A DNA stretch of 64,000 nucleotides. Origin: Uloborus plumipes. Taxonomy: Eukaryota; Arthropoda; Arachnida; Araneae; Uloboridae. This document shows, in pieces, positions 12,960 to 24,560 of the stretch (positions within the stretch are counted from its first letter, which is position 1; every line of letters begins with the position of its first letter). The stretch lies in assembly GCA_038373865.1 (NCBI GenBank), contig JAXGGA010001095.1, forward strand, positions 62,001-126,000, in the 5' to 3' direction. The notes beneath the pieces are model-generated. The model had not been told where the DNA came from. It saw only the letters and a program-made list of their open reading frames with translations, and ran no database searches. The translations under genes were made by a program, and so were the position numbers.

Positions 12960-13423
12960 GGGTAAAAGCACCAGTAGTCGGCCATTTAAGAGATCTTTTG
13001 TTGATCTTGGCTAACCTAGAGCTTTCAGCTATCAATACAGCAACAAAAACAAGATAAAACTTTAGAATGAACCTTTCTGATAGTGAATCACCTACTTGTT
13101 TTAAAAAAAAAAAAAATGTTACAATCCAAGCTGTTGTCAACACTAGTAAATGCTCCAGTAGTCAGCCACAGAATCATCTTAGTTGAAAAATAAGCAGAAT
13201 CCAATCTTGGATGACGGGAATACCATATAAAATGAAATGACTCATTACTAATTCAAAAAAAGTACCCAAAACTTAACTGCTATTGGTTGATGATTGAGGA
13301 TAGGTACATGAATGTGTGAATGCGTCCTATCTGATTTTGAATTAAAAATGTACTATTTATGAGGAGTTTTATGTCATTGTGGCCGACCTACTGGAGACTG
13401 GCCGACTACTGGAGCACTTACCC
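12960..13423. mobile_element. TA-flanked MITE with inverted termini and an internal third copy of the terminal motif
   Basis: The left end starts GGGTAAAAGCACCAGTAGTC and the right end, read inward on the minus strand, starts GGGTAAGTGCTCCAGTAGTC; both continue into GGCCA. TA flanks both ends (12958-12959 and 13424-13425), as expected for a Tc1/mariner-class target duplication. The 464-bp interior encodes no transposase. The terminal motif recurs internally in direct orientation at 13146-13169 (GTAAATGCTCCAGTAGTC then AGCCAC). A partial tandem of GGCCGAC plus CTACTGGAG sits at the right end. The internal copy suggests a composite or partly duplicated element. Superfamily assignment rests on the TA duplication only. 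Confidence 0.75.
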
Positions 13424-13434
13424 TATAAGACTTA

Positions 13435-14188
13435 GGGCTCTTTTCCACTTACCGACACGACAGCGATAAATCGTAGACGATTGTCGTCATCCGACATTAG
13501 AGCACGCAAAATGCATTAAAATATGCTATGTGCTTTTCCATTTCCCGATTCAAGGACGATTGTGTCGTCTCCGACCGAACGATATTGCTTGTCGTCCCAT
13601 TCGTGTCGGATGGCATCCGTCTCGCCTTTAAAAAAGGGACGACATTCATTCATCTGTTTACTTTCTTCGAAGGAGTAACACATAGAAATGGCATTTAAAT
13701 TTAACATCGCTGCATTACTAAAACACAAGCTTAAATTTGCAGACGACAAATAAAGAATGTAGCAATAAGATAATTTTAATCATTCTACTTAATATTTTGT
13801 TTCACTACTGTTGCTCAGACGATCTTTATTGCAACAGAAAAGTTCAGATTTTCATTCTGATAGTATGCGTTTCGTTCTTAATAAACAATTTGGGAATGTA
13901 AGAAAGTTGTGAGTATTATTCACCCAAAATCTTCTCTTTATTTGATTTCTTTTCTGCGGAAGTAAAGTAAATCTAACAGTCGTAGTCTGTTAAATTGAGG
14001 ACTTATAATAATATACATGCGAGCACACCGCTGTTTCGAAATGAAATGCGGTGGAAAATGACCGTTTCGGAGAAACGATATTGGCTGAGTGGAAAAACAG
14101 TGCTGTAGACGATACGACACGGTACTTATCGTTGCAGTATTACCGTCCGACTTTTGTCCTTGTCGTGTCGTCAAATGGAAAAGCGCCC
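13435..14188. mobile_element. Non-autonomous PIF/Harbinger-like element
   Basis: Inverted termini are GGGCTCTTTTCCACTT at the left and, read inward on the minus strand, GGGCGCTTTTCCATTT at the right. Both are followed by a GACACGACA block. The element is flanked by TTA at 13432-13434 and 14189-14191. A 3-bp TWA target duplication plus GGGC-type termini is characteristic of PIF/Harbinger. The 754-bp interior is rich in GTCGTC and GACGA subterminal repeats. It has open frames of at most about 106 codons with no DDE transposase or Myb-like signature, so it is a deletion derivative mobilised in trans. It lies 6 bp beyond the TA that ends the preceding MITE. Confidence 0.75.
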
Positions 14189-14191
14189 TTA

Positions 14192-14630
14192 ATCTGTGAT
14201 TGAAGATGATTCGTACTAGAGGGCTTTCCGTAAAAAAAATAGTAATTAAAAAAAACATGAGAATTCATTGTATGAACAAATATAATCAGCGTATCACTAA
14301 GTTTCGATATATGTACCGAAAAAATGCTAGTTAGCCCTTAAATAAAAATCCTTATAGCAAAAATAATGAGCTCCCTGCAATGCAAATATTCAAGTTTATA
14401 GATACGTACATCTCCATCACATGATGTTGAAACAAAAGTGCAATAGCTTTTGAGATATATGTAATAGATTTACTAATGTAGCATTTAAATTGTATGAATA
14501 ACTTAGAACTAACGAAAAATTTAGTATGACTGCAGGAGTTGGTAAAATCTATTATGCAGATTTCGTTAATTTAGTTTACACGCAGACAAACTCTCCACCC
14601 TCCCCTTCTTTACCGTGTTGTACCGATCAT
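14192..14630. other. AT-rich spacer between two mobile elements
   Basis: AT-rich unique sequence separating the Harbinger-like element from the next MITE. No gene or repeat seen. Confidence 0.6.
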
Positions 14631-14633
14631 GTA

Positions 14634-15005
14634 CACTAAAAAATGAATGCTGTTTTTACAGTACAATACCAGTTAATTTTATAGTAATAATTTGTAAAAG
14701 TTTCTCATTTTACAGTAAAACTGTACAGCACTACACTGTAACATTGTTAATTTTACAGAAATAAACTGTAAAAGTGATAATTTAACAGTCTATTACCATG
14801 CATTTTACAGTTTTAAACTGGAACCTCCGCTGCCAGTATTATACTAACACTAAATTTACGGCAATAAACTAAAATGTCTAACTTTACAGTAATAAACTGT
14901 AAAATTGCTAGTTTTACAGTTTAATACTGCGCATTTTACAATTTTAAATTGGAGCCTTGGCTGCCAGTATTATAATTTAAAAACAACAGTTCCTTTTTCG
15001 CAGTG
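14634..15005 (+). mobile_element. Modular ACTGTAAAA MITE, copy A
   Basis: The 372-bp element starts CACTAAAAAATGAATG and ends ...TTTTTCGCAGTG, with TA at 14632-14633 and 15006-15007. The interior is a dense array of short inverted modules (TTTTACAGT ... ACTGTAAAA). A longer module, beginning ATTTTACAGTTTTAAACTGG and continuing through CTGCCAGTATTATA, occurs twice, so the element looks like an internal dimer. Related copies are at 56862-57215 and 61413-61733. It has no coding capacity. Terminal CACTG plus TA duplications fit a non-autonomous Tc1/mariner-class element. Confidence 0.8.
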
Positions 15006-15007
15006 TA

Positions 15008-15900
15008 GCAGTTCTTTTTCTGGTTACTCTAGTGAAAATATTCATTGATATTTTCGTGCATTTGTTTAGAGGTTAATAAGCTATCGAAGTGTTTTGATAA
15101 TTTTAGGATTATGGCAGGTTCCTCGTTAGAAAAAAAAGTTCAAGGACGTGATATGAATATTTTTTTAGCAGCAGTTATTTTTCCATATAACTTTTTTTTC
15201 CTTCATATATTTTGCTTTTATAAATTAAAATTCAATTAAAGAACAATAAACTCGAATAATGAAAATAAAATATAAGAAAAAACTAGAATTTGCCCGGATC
15301 AGTTTCGTTGTAAAATAATAAAAAAAAAAATATTCACCATCAGCTAAAGCAATCATAATGACTATAGCATTAATAAATACGATAGTTAAAAATGTACTTA
15401 GAGTTTACATGCTGGTTCACATTTGAAGAACAGACGTGCTAGAAATAACTTTAAGAGACCCTAACTCTTACAAAAGCAGATTTCAGATATCTGGCTTATA
15501 CGCAAATCTGATGTCAAGACCAATTAGCGCCGAATCATTTCTCATTAAGTTGAAATGCTTCTAATAATTTAAGTTACTTTATTTTTTAACTACAATGTGC
15601 ATAACAAATATTTCTGAGCCTAAGCTGATTTGACTAATAAAAGTAATTTTAGAAAAATACACATATTGAACAAAATAACAGTACAAGCAGCAAATTAAAT
15701 AAATGCAATTTCAGCGTACCTCTGAATTCACTATAACATGCTGCGTGAAAGAAAAAAAATATTCTACTTTTTATCTAGAATAAAATGACGAGAAACGAAA
15801 GCAAATTTAAAACTTTATTCCGCTTTGTTTGTGGTTAAAATAAATAAATAAAAGAAAAAATATAAATAAATATGTGTGCACAAATGGCTAATTATGCATT
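15008..15900. other. AT-rich spacer, no gene seen
   Basis: AT-rich DNA without a supported frame or recognisable repeat beyond short A runs. Confidence 0.65.
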
Positions 15901-16330
15901 TGAATTGACCAAAACCGTGTTATTTATAAACACAGTAACACGAGACTCCGGCACAACGTGATAAATAAAAACGAGAAAACATAGAGGAGAAAAACACGCA
16001 AAACAGTAGGACCCAAGACAACAGAAAGCGGCCTTCAGTCTGTTGGGATGCAGGAGAAAAACTTCTGTCATCGTCCAGAAATCCGCGTCCTCCCTGATTG
16101 ATGATTGGCCTCATTTAGGGTCACGTGACGGTCATCAAAACGTGTGGGCAGCGAGCAGAAATTCCATTCATGGATCCGAAAGGTGGCGCCACCAGTAGCG
16201 GCATGTGGGGTTGGGGCTTTTTTTTTACTCAAATCTCCCATCTACGTGGAGTATCGCGATTATCTTTTAAGAGCCATTTAAGACTGTGAAAAAAAAAAGT
16301 GTAAAAAAATCCGCCGTTAGAGCGCTCTTT
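15900..16330. promoter_or_regulatory. Less AT-rich island with CTCF-like site and CACGTG palindrome
   Basis: Two striking motifs lie about 50 bp apart. One is a perfect 10-bp palindrome, GTCACGTGAC, at 16120-16129, with a central CACGTG E-box as bound by USF/Myc/clock-type bHLH factors. The other is AGGTGGCGCCACCAGTAGCGG at 16181-16201. It contains AGGTGGCGC, the core of the arthropod CTCF motif, and on the same strand CCACCAGTAGCGGC, close to the general CTCF consensus. The 12-bp palindrome GGTGGCGCCACC spans 16182-16193. GATTGATGATTGG near 16096-16108 resembles PBX/Exd sites. An insulator or enhancer boundary is a reasonable inference; no transcript is evident. Confidence 0.45.
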
Positions 16331-18060
16331 TTATTCATAGCTTGAATACTAATTTCCATGGTTTCAACATTATTGACTTTTTATTGCGATGTCTGGCAGG
16401 ATGATGAATTTTTTTTAAACATTTTTACCCGATTTATTTTCTTTCTCGTTCTTTTTTTTTCAAGCTTTAGTTTTACATTATAACATAAGTGCGACAGTCT
16501 TTAGGATTTTTAATTAAAAATAACCAATATGAGATTAAGCAAAAGCTAACTAAAGACTTTCTGGATAAAATATCGCACATTATTTATCATTTAATTTGAT
16601 TTTTTTACGCACAATTATGATTGGTTCATTGTAACAACGATGTTACGCTCTTGATAGTTTTTTTTTCCCTGCGGTGTATCTTACACCTTTTGATCTTTTA
16701 TTCTCTTTTTTTTTTCTTTCAATTAACCTTCAGAATTTGAACCGCATTTTACGGAGTTTAAATAGTTAAGTGTATTTTGCACTGCATTAAATCTTAAGAC
16801 ATTGTTTTTTTAAATGCAAACTTAAACATATATGCGGCAATTTATAAATATCAATCAATATTTTTTAATGTTCCTGCTGGTTTATATTTCTTTTTTTTTT
16901 TTTTCACCATTAAGATAAAACATAATTCATCATTTATATTTTTCGAACCGGTTTTGTTGTTCAAACATGAGCATTAAAAATACCCCAAAATAAAGGTTTT
17001 CCAGTTTTTTGTGCTAAAAAACTGCATTTAAAAAAAAAGTTGGCACCCACCACATAGACCAAAAACGAGGAACATTCACGCACTGTTTTACTAACCATTA
17101 CTTTTCTAAGGAAGCGTTGTGATAATGGCAGTGAAATATAGCTAAATATAAGCACATTTAGTGCTAAACATTTTCAGTTGAACGGAGTGTTTACTGGAAT
17201 AAATCAAACGTAAATGAAGCATAAATTTGAAATAAAAATTGCGTACTCGTCTTCAGTCATTTCCGGAACAGAAGCTATACGAACTTGCACTGCAAGAAAA
17301 TGGAATTTTTCTACAAAAACGGTTTTCTCATATAACTTTATTTTCTTACGTCAAAGCGGAGGGTTATTTAAAACTCTACAGCAAGTCCATGTAGTTTTTA
17401 TTGTGCGTTCGTCGTTCTTACGAACCGTGTATTAAACTATGTATCGTATCATGTTGGTATTTTTTATAGCAGTTTTGCACTCTGTTGTGTTCTTTCATTC
17501 CATTTAACTATTTATTTCATATCATGCGGCGCACATAAAACATGAAGAAAGTTTTACATTTGTATTGTAAAAAACGTTAAGTTTATTTGTGGTTTTAGCA
17601 TTTGGAAATACTTGCCTAGTACTTTTTGGAAGACATACTATTCATTCTCCTGTCTAATCTAAGAACTTACGTTTTGCAAACCCATACATCACAGTTGCTT
17701 TGTAAATACGAAACAGTAACAGTTACTTTTGCTTCCTTTTTCCACTTCCTTGCAATTCAGTGTTAGATAAAAGAGCAATTGAATTTGTAATTAGTAGTCT
17801 CGTAGCTTTGAATTTAAACTATGTAAAGAAAGTAATAAACTCGCCCTGGATCCAAACAGGAACCTTAGATTACCGTCCCAATACTCTCTGCCAGCTAACG
17901 AGGATAAGAAGACAGTTACACAACCCTGTATAACTTTCATTAGAAAATTTGTTGATAATTAATAAACCGCCAACAATAAAGTAATACTGTTCCAAAATAA
18001 TTGATGGAAAATCACAGATATGTGTGTTTTGAGTATTTACAATCTGCTTATTCTGCGATG
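16330..18060. other. AT-rich spacer, no gene seen
   Basis: AT-rich DNA with T runs near 16449-16460, 16708-16720 and 16891-16905. Open frames of 63-73 codons show no domain. Confidence 0.65.
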
Positions 18061-18440
18061 AAAAATTTAATCCGAAGGTGGCCAATCGAAAATATTTACC
18101 CCATAAACAAAGCTATTTCCAAATCCTGATGCCTCTGCCTTCATTATCTGAAACTCATTTCCCCTCAAAAACGAACTGGGGTAGAAAAAGCCCTGGCAAA
18201 AAAGAAGAACCAGTACAATCTCTGTCCAATTAAGAAAGTGACATCGCAATAGAAAGTACTAGAGCTCTGCATATGATACGCACGTCACGTGCTCCGTAAT
18301 GAAGACTCATTTAATAAGGAAGCTCATCAGTTGTTAATAGCTTCTGCTTAGAGCTTGAGGGTGGTATAAAGTGCGTCTTCGATCCTTGGAGGTACTCTTG
18401 AGTCGCAGTCTGCCTCTCGATGTCGTCCCAAATGATATGT
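18060..18440. other. Mildly less AT-rich block with a CACGTG-containing palindrome
   Basis: The odd-length palindrome GCACGTCACGTGC lies at 18280-18292 and includes a CACGTG E-box. The overlapping short frames on the minus strand show no recognisable protein. Regulatory function is inference. Confidence 0.25.
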
Positions 18441-18798
18441 GTGCACAAGAACATTGTTTATTAAGAGGATAACATTTTGCTTCTTTTTTTTTTTTTTTTG
18501 TCCAGTCTATGTCAGAAATGTGAAATGTTTGAAAAATCAGCTTCAAACTGGAGTGCCAATGAGGTTAAGCTGTCGTACTAGAAATTGGATTGATTTAGAC
18601 TATGGATTAAAAGTGAATTTACTTTGAATAATCTTATAAACATATGTGTGTGTGTTTGTGTAGATTCGTATGTATGTATATCAGAATGGAATTCGTTAAT
18701 TTTAAGTAACAGAGTCGAAATCAATTTTATGTAATTTCAAAATTTAATTTTCCTGAAAAAAAGTACCGGGACAGCGGTCTTGCACCAAATCACCCTTG

Positions 18799-18800
<2 letters not shown>

Positions 18801-18848
<48 letters not shown>
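18801..18848. repeat. (TA)n microsatellite, about 24 units
   Basis: An uninterrupted TA dinucleotide array of 48 bp, followed by a short (ATT)n stretch. It is likely length-polymorphic. Confidence 0.95.
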
Positions 18849-18849
<1 letters not shown>

Positions 18850-19160
18850 TATTATTATTACCTGATCCTAGCTGAAGCATTTTTATGGTTTTAACTTGGG
18901 TTCAGCATCAATGCAAATAAAACTGTATTGCCTTAAGCCAACTTTTAAATCTATTGGACACTTTCGGATAATTTTAAAATTGGCTATTTATTAGCTTAAT
19001 GGAGCAATCAGCTTAATACGACATCCAATTCTTGACTTAAGGAAAAAAAAACCTTTAAAAAATCGCATTTACACAATTAATCTAAAGAGAAGCAATCACG
19101 AGAAAAATAAACAAAAATAAAAACATTTTAACTCCTAAATAAATATAAGATTTTAATAGT
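18850..19160. other. AT-rich spacer, nothing seen
   Basis: Unique AT-rich sequence without supported features. Confidence 0.6.
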
Positions 19161-19740
19161 TTAGCAGAATCGTTAAGAGGGGGTGAAATTAAGTGCTGCA
19201 AAAATATTGTCCGTTACAATATGAGAAGCAAGTAATATCTTTACGACTCATCCTTTAGACTAAGCAGTTAGTCTAAGAGCCACGAAGCTTAACGTGTCCT
19301 CTAGATTTTACAAGGCGTAGCTCATTTTGCTCTCCAGCATTAAACAAACGAAAGAAGTGAAGTGAAAAAAAAGCGAACACGGCCGAATTTCAAAGAACGT
19401 TTTAGAGGCGGTGGAGTACTGAAAGACATCTATTCCAAATGAGTGGAAGCTATTTTAAAAATTATCCAAGAAGTCGTTAAGGGGTAGTGGGTGGATCAGA
19501 TGCGACTTTGTTTAATGATATCCCGAGCTGAGTCGAACAACTTTGCGACGATTTGGTGCAATGGGAGAGCAATCGGGACCAAGAGGGGTTGCAGTGGGCA
19601 TTGAAATGGCGCCAAAAGGTTCGCCAATGTCCAATAAAAAAATGATAATTTTGTCTTTTGTTTTGTACGCGTTAAAAGATTGAATCCAATTAGGCGTTAG
19701 AAAAGAAAAATAGGCGCATAGAGAAAATGACAAATTCAAT
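19160..19740. other. Less AT-rich island, candidate conserved non-coding block
   Basis: Composition rises in GC and homopolymers shorten. The central part, about 19480-19625, contains TGGCGCCA (E2F-type palindrome) near 19608. A 75-codon minus-strand frame crosses it without a recognisable domain. I treat it as possible regulatory DNA. Confidence 0.3.
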
Positions 19741-19749
19741 TGTGCTTTT

Positions 19750-20035
19750 ATTTTACGTTACTTCGCGTGGTTTTCTAGATAATTTATTATGCTGATCTGA
19801 AAAATTACGTATTGCAAAAGTCACTAATTTTAGAAGACTCAATTCTTGCATAATATTAAGCTACATCTCTTGCAAAGACAATTGAAATAAAAATGTATGA
19901 ACGAAAAAAAGAAACTCCTCATACTGCAGATAAACGAATAACCCGACCCCCAACCTTTTATCATTATGCATACTGAACCCAACTGTATTAACCAGCAGTG
20001 TAACAGTGGCTTTCGGTATACATTCTATTTATTTA

Positions 20036-20068
<33 letters not shown>

Positions 20069-21780
20069 ATTATTATTATTTTTTTGAGAAAGAGAACCAA
20101 TGATTAGAGTTTCACCGAAGTAACGCAATCAGTCCCCGTTACGGTGGAGAACTGCCTTTCTCCAAAATATGGTCAACTACTCAACAATTTCAAAGCATAT
20201 CTTTATTACGGAAAGCAAATTGAAACCGTATATAAACGTTTGGTAATTACGGATTAAATATCGCCGAACATGAACAAGGAAAATATTTGCTAGTGCTTTT
20301 AAAACAACTATGCACCCATACAGAAATCTTTGTTCATATTTTATTTTACATTTTAATACTCTTCTTATTTTTTAACCCAAACTGTTCCTGCAATTAATTT
20401 TCTAAATAAAAAAAACAGCTACATCTATGCAAATAAATAAATAAAGCAAAATCTACAAAAATTTTGGCGTACATGTGTTTTGAGATTACCAGTGACTTCA
20501 GTGCCAAAAATCGTTCGAGCTTCTGACGTAAACTAACAGCCAGTGGTGGAAGATCAAACCGTTGAAGCTTTTCATACCTCCCAATCATCATGTATGCAAT
20601 GTTTTTTGAAAATTCTGCTCTCGAATGACGGTTTTTTATAATTCTATTTCACATGATAATATTTTTTCTTTCTCTCGCAACAAACACGATTTTTTAATTT
20701 TTTTTATGACGTGGTGACTTTTCTCTATATGTCCTTTTCTTATTATTCTTGTGACAAGATCATAAACACTTTTTATCTTACGAAAGAGCCCCTGCAGTTG
20801 CTTCGAAAACGATCATTCTACTAAACTCTATCAAAAAAAAAGAAAAAGTCTGACCAATATGTCTCATATATATTTAAAAAAAAAAACATGTATTATACAT
20901 TTATACATAAAATAACATCTGCTGATAAGATAAAGATCACTTCTAAGTATGATTGCTTTTTGTAAGAGACTAATCATTTTACCAAACCAGTGGAGTAAAA
21001 TACGTATAAGAGAGAAAAATCTTTTAATATTTAACATGAAAAGTGAAACAAATGAGGTCAGAAATAGGAATAGTGTAATAAACGCGTGCTTTTTAGTATT
21101 TTTAAAATGTAAATGTGGGCGCAATGGGAATTCATTAATTTTCTTATCCATATTACCCAATAGTATCCCATGCAGTACAATGATCCTCTTTCCTGACTGA
21201 TGAATTAGAAAAAAAGCTAAAAGACGCGTTTTTTTTTCTACTTACTTTCTTTTTTTTTCAATAACCTTTCAAAAATGTTCTAATCCAATTGCTTTCAAAG
21301 ACATATTTAATTTAATTAAAAATGTATTTAATTACTTAAATTATTTTTAATTTGCAAGTATGATAACATTAATTTTGCACAGATCATTTCCAATTTCAAT
21401 GTCTTCACATTCTACATACTGACTTGGTAGTGATTTATTTTTTAAATTCAAAATGTCTATTGATGTATTTTGTTTAATACATATTACAAATACATCTTTC
21501 TAAATAAGCTTAAAATAACAGTTATTGTTAAAAGCGCGTTTGTTAATTCTAAAGACCATTATGGAACTATTTTATTAAATAGGTTATAGTGAGGGTAATA
21601 CACTTTACTTTCAACAAATTTATCGAGAATTTTACTTATTGTTCAATCAGCTCTATCTTAATGAGTAAGAATTGGGGAAAAAACAGAAAATCCACTCTCT
21701 AAAAATATTTTAAGAAAGAAACGTTCTACTCATGTTTAGTTGAAAAATTGTGTTTTTACAGAGAATTGTAAGCTACAGCA
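19750..21780. other. AT-rich spacer with a (TTTA)n-like tract
   Basis: Long AT-rich stretch. An imperfect TTTA/ATTT repeat occupies about 20024-20082. Overlapping frames on both strands at 20864-21200 lack domains and are probably chance. Confidence 0.65.
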
Positions 21781-22860
21781 GCAATCTTTTCGCCACGGAA
21801 GGGTGTGCAAGTGAGTGTCAGCGAAGCGTCGCCAAATGTTGCAGTTCCCATTGGAAGGGTGGCAAAAAAATAGGAGTGGCGATTTCGCCAAGAATCAACC
21901 CAATGGAATAAGAAAATTGGGGATACGATAAGAGCGACCAGGGGACAGTCGCAAACTGGGTGGAAGGCAAAGGGAAATGTACATCTATCTTGACTGACTT
22001 ATTGCAAGGACCACGTTTGCAGACAAGACGCTAATTAGTGGTAAACCTTTTAATTTTTCATTAAGAAGACAAATTAACGACTTGGTAATGAACGTTCAGA
22101 GAAAGAAGGCAGCGAGTAGGGTAGTGAGAAAAAACGCGCATGTTCTTTAAGCAAGTAAGTGCCATTAAGTAATTAGCAGGACCGTTTAGCGAACATGCAG
22201 AAGATGAGGTAATTTAGAAGCCCCCCTCTGAAAGCTCCACCTTTCTTAGGTCAGCCCCAGATTTTTTCCCTTTTTCCGACGAGGATTTTTATTCTGGATT
22301 TTGAAGCAGGGAGGGTGGAAAAACTTGGTTTGTCACTGTCAGCCGCGCCTGCCTTGTCCCATTCTCCAGAGACACTGATGACAACAGCTTTGACCTCATT
22401 AAGAGGACCCGCCAAAATTTCAGGTGCCGCGGAAAGATTAGGGCCATTTGGCGTCAAAAGAAGGGACCATTTGTTACTGTAGTGGGTGGGACCCCGCGCT
22501 TTATTAATATGCGCGATTATCTGTTGTCTGTTTCAGAGCCGCAGACAGAGCTTCTTATCATCAGAGTTTGCCATGCAAATAGCTCTTGAGGAAACACTTA
22601 ACAGGAGTCATTACGAAAATAAAGCAATTTATTTATGATCCAAGCACGCTTGCCCACCTCCCGACGCAGGACGACGAAAAAAGGCACCCCACTTCGCACC
22701 CTTTTCGCAATGCCGGCCTTTTTTTTTTCTCTGGATGGATAATGAGCAATGAATTGACATTATTCCTGCAGAAAGGGTATTTCAGCAATGGCGGTTTTGT
22801 TTTCGCTGCATATTGAAGCGCGAGTATTCAAATGCCAGATGAAAAATGATTGAAGTTGAT
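21780..22860. other. About 1-kb less AT-rich island with a POU octamer
   Basis: This is one of the clearest compositional islands. An exact octamer ATGCAAAT, the classic POU-domain binding site, lies at 22573-22580 inside a stretch free of homopolymers (about 22480-22600). TTATTAATAT nearby (about 22502-22511) offers homeodomain-type cores. A 68-codon minus-strand frame (22251-22457) has no known domain. The island has the look of a developmental enhancer. Conservation across related species would be the test. Confidence 0.4.
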
Positions 22861-23880
22861 ATATGTCAAATTTTAAGTTCAATGGGAAATCAACGTAAAT
22901 AAAGCACAAATTGTCCAGAAAATACAGTAACGATAATTTTAAATTGTATTTTCATTTTATTCATTCTCAAATGTTTCTATTTTTCTCATACAGCGGGTAA
23001 ACGTTAGAAACTGTTAAATTAGAAAAATTAAGTCACAAAAAGAGGCAATATGAAAAATCTAACAAAAAATCAATCAGTTAAAATTACTTTAAGCTTGTTC
23101 AAAAGGAGGAAATCTCTCTAAAGCGATAAGCTTAATTACTTAGAACAGCAAGTTTGAGGTTTAAACGGAAGTGAAAAAAGCATAGACTAAGGAAAATATA
23201 CGTTTTTCTTTTTGTTTTTTCAAAACGAGAAAAGAAAATTATTGCAAATTATCACTGAATATGAATTGCGGGGCCTACAAAATCATTAATACGCAATGAT
23301 ATGCAAAATAAATTACGATTTAGAAAAACAATAAGTACAGATAAAGGTTTTAAGCTGCCAAATTTTCAAATCGAAAAAAAAAGAGAAGGTGAAGCAGAAG
23401 GCAGAAGAATAAAGGAAGATGAAGATGAAGAATAAAAGAAGATGAAGAAGAAGAGTAAAAGAACCGCATGGACGATTCCTGTAGTTAAACGTGTTCAACT
23501 ATTCCGTGTAGACTTTATCAGGCAGAAACCATTTTCTTAAACTAAAATGTGTTGTATTTTTTAACGGTTTGTCAAAATAAAATTTGTTGCCCGTTAAAAA
23601 CCATTGGTTTTTAGTTATTAACTTTTGTTTTATGTTTCACTGTTGCTGGTTCCTTAGCTTCTCAATTTGAGAGAAAATTAAGAAATCACCAATATTTCGA
23701 GTAATTTAAGCTTAGAATAAAGAAGTGCATGTTAGCGCAGATTCTAAGGCTGCTTTATGTGCATTATTTATCACTTATTAAATACACTTATTTATTTAAA
23801 TTTAAAAAAATTATATAATTTCAGAAACATTTTAAATGTTTCCCATCTTTTTAGTAATTAAAGCGTCCTCTTCTTAACAT
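22860..23880. other. AT-rich spacer with a purine-rich tract
   Basis: Nothing coding is supported. A GAAGATGAAG-type purine-rich low-complexity tract occupies about 23375-23461. Confidence 0.65.
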
Positions 23881-24560
23881 ACATCACTTTCTATCTAAAT
23901 CCAGACCGATGAAAGACGAAGTAGCCTTTGATGCGAATCATGCAGCTTCTAACAGCGCTTTGATTAATACGTCTTCATCGGGAAGGCGCGAGAAGGTATC
24001 AAAGTATCAGCGGTAAAACATCCCCTTTTTCACTTTTCGAACGAACCGAGGCGGAATTTATGAAAGGTAGCAAAAACAGCAAATAAATAGACCACCTACA
24101 ATGTAACCGCGAAAAAAAAAAAAACAGCAGAAATGAAGGAGGCATGTTTTTTTTTCCACAACAAGTTTCGAATGGCGTCGTTCTTAATAAGAGGTTATTG
24201 GTGCTTAATAGGAGTGGAAAGGGAATCTGACCCTGGGGTTTGAGTGACAGCTCAGGAGGGAGTAAATACAGGGGAGTGATGACAAGGCGAGATGATACAG
24301 GTGGTCGTTGACTGAGTCCCACAGAACCCGAGATGAACCCGCGGGCAGAGGAACTGATGGATAAATTCAATTTCGGCAACCGAGTTTCGTGATTAATGAT
24401 CGAAAATTAAGAACTGATCGTGATTGGAAAAGAGGTTATGCCGAGGATTCAGATTAGAGCTCTTGGAATGAAATCTACAGAATCGATTGTTCGTGGATCA
24501 CTGAAAGGATTATTGCCTGTTTACTAGTGATTGATGTTTCGAATCGAATGGAAAAAAGTA
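23880..24560. other. Less AT-rich island, candidate conserved non-coding block
   Basis: GC content rises between about 23880 and 24500. A 126-codon minus-strand frame (23999-24379) is among the longest in the window, but it is rich in Ser, Leu and Phe from low-complexity DNA and has no domain I know. TGATTAATGATCGAAAATTA near 24390 contains homeodomain-type TAAT cores. Confidence 0.3.

Noticed and set aside
23999..24379. 126-codon minus-strand open frame
   Set aside because: Ser/Leu/Phe-rich translation of partly simple DNA, with no domain and no splice or promoter context.
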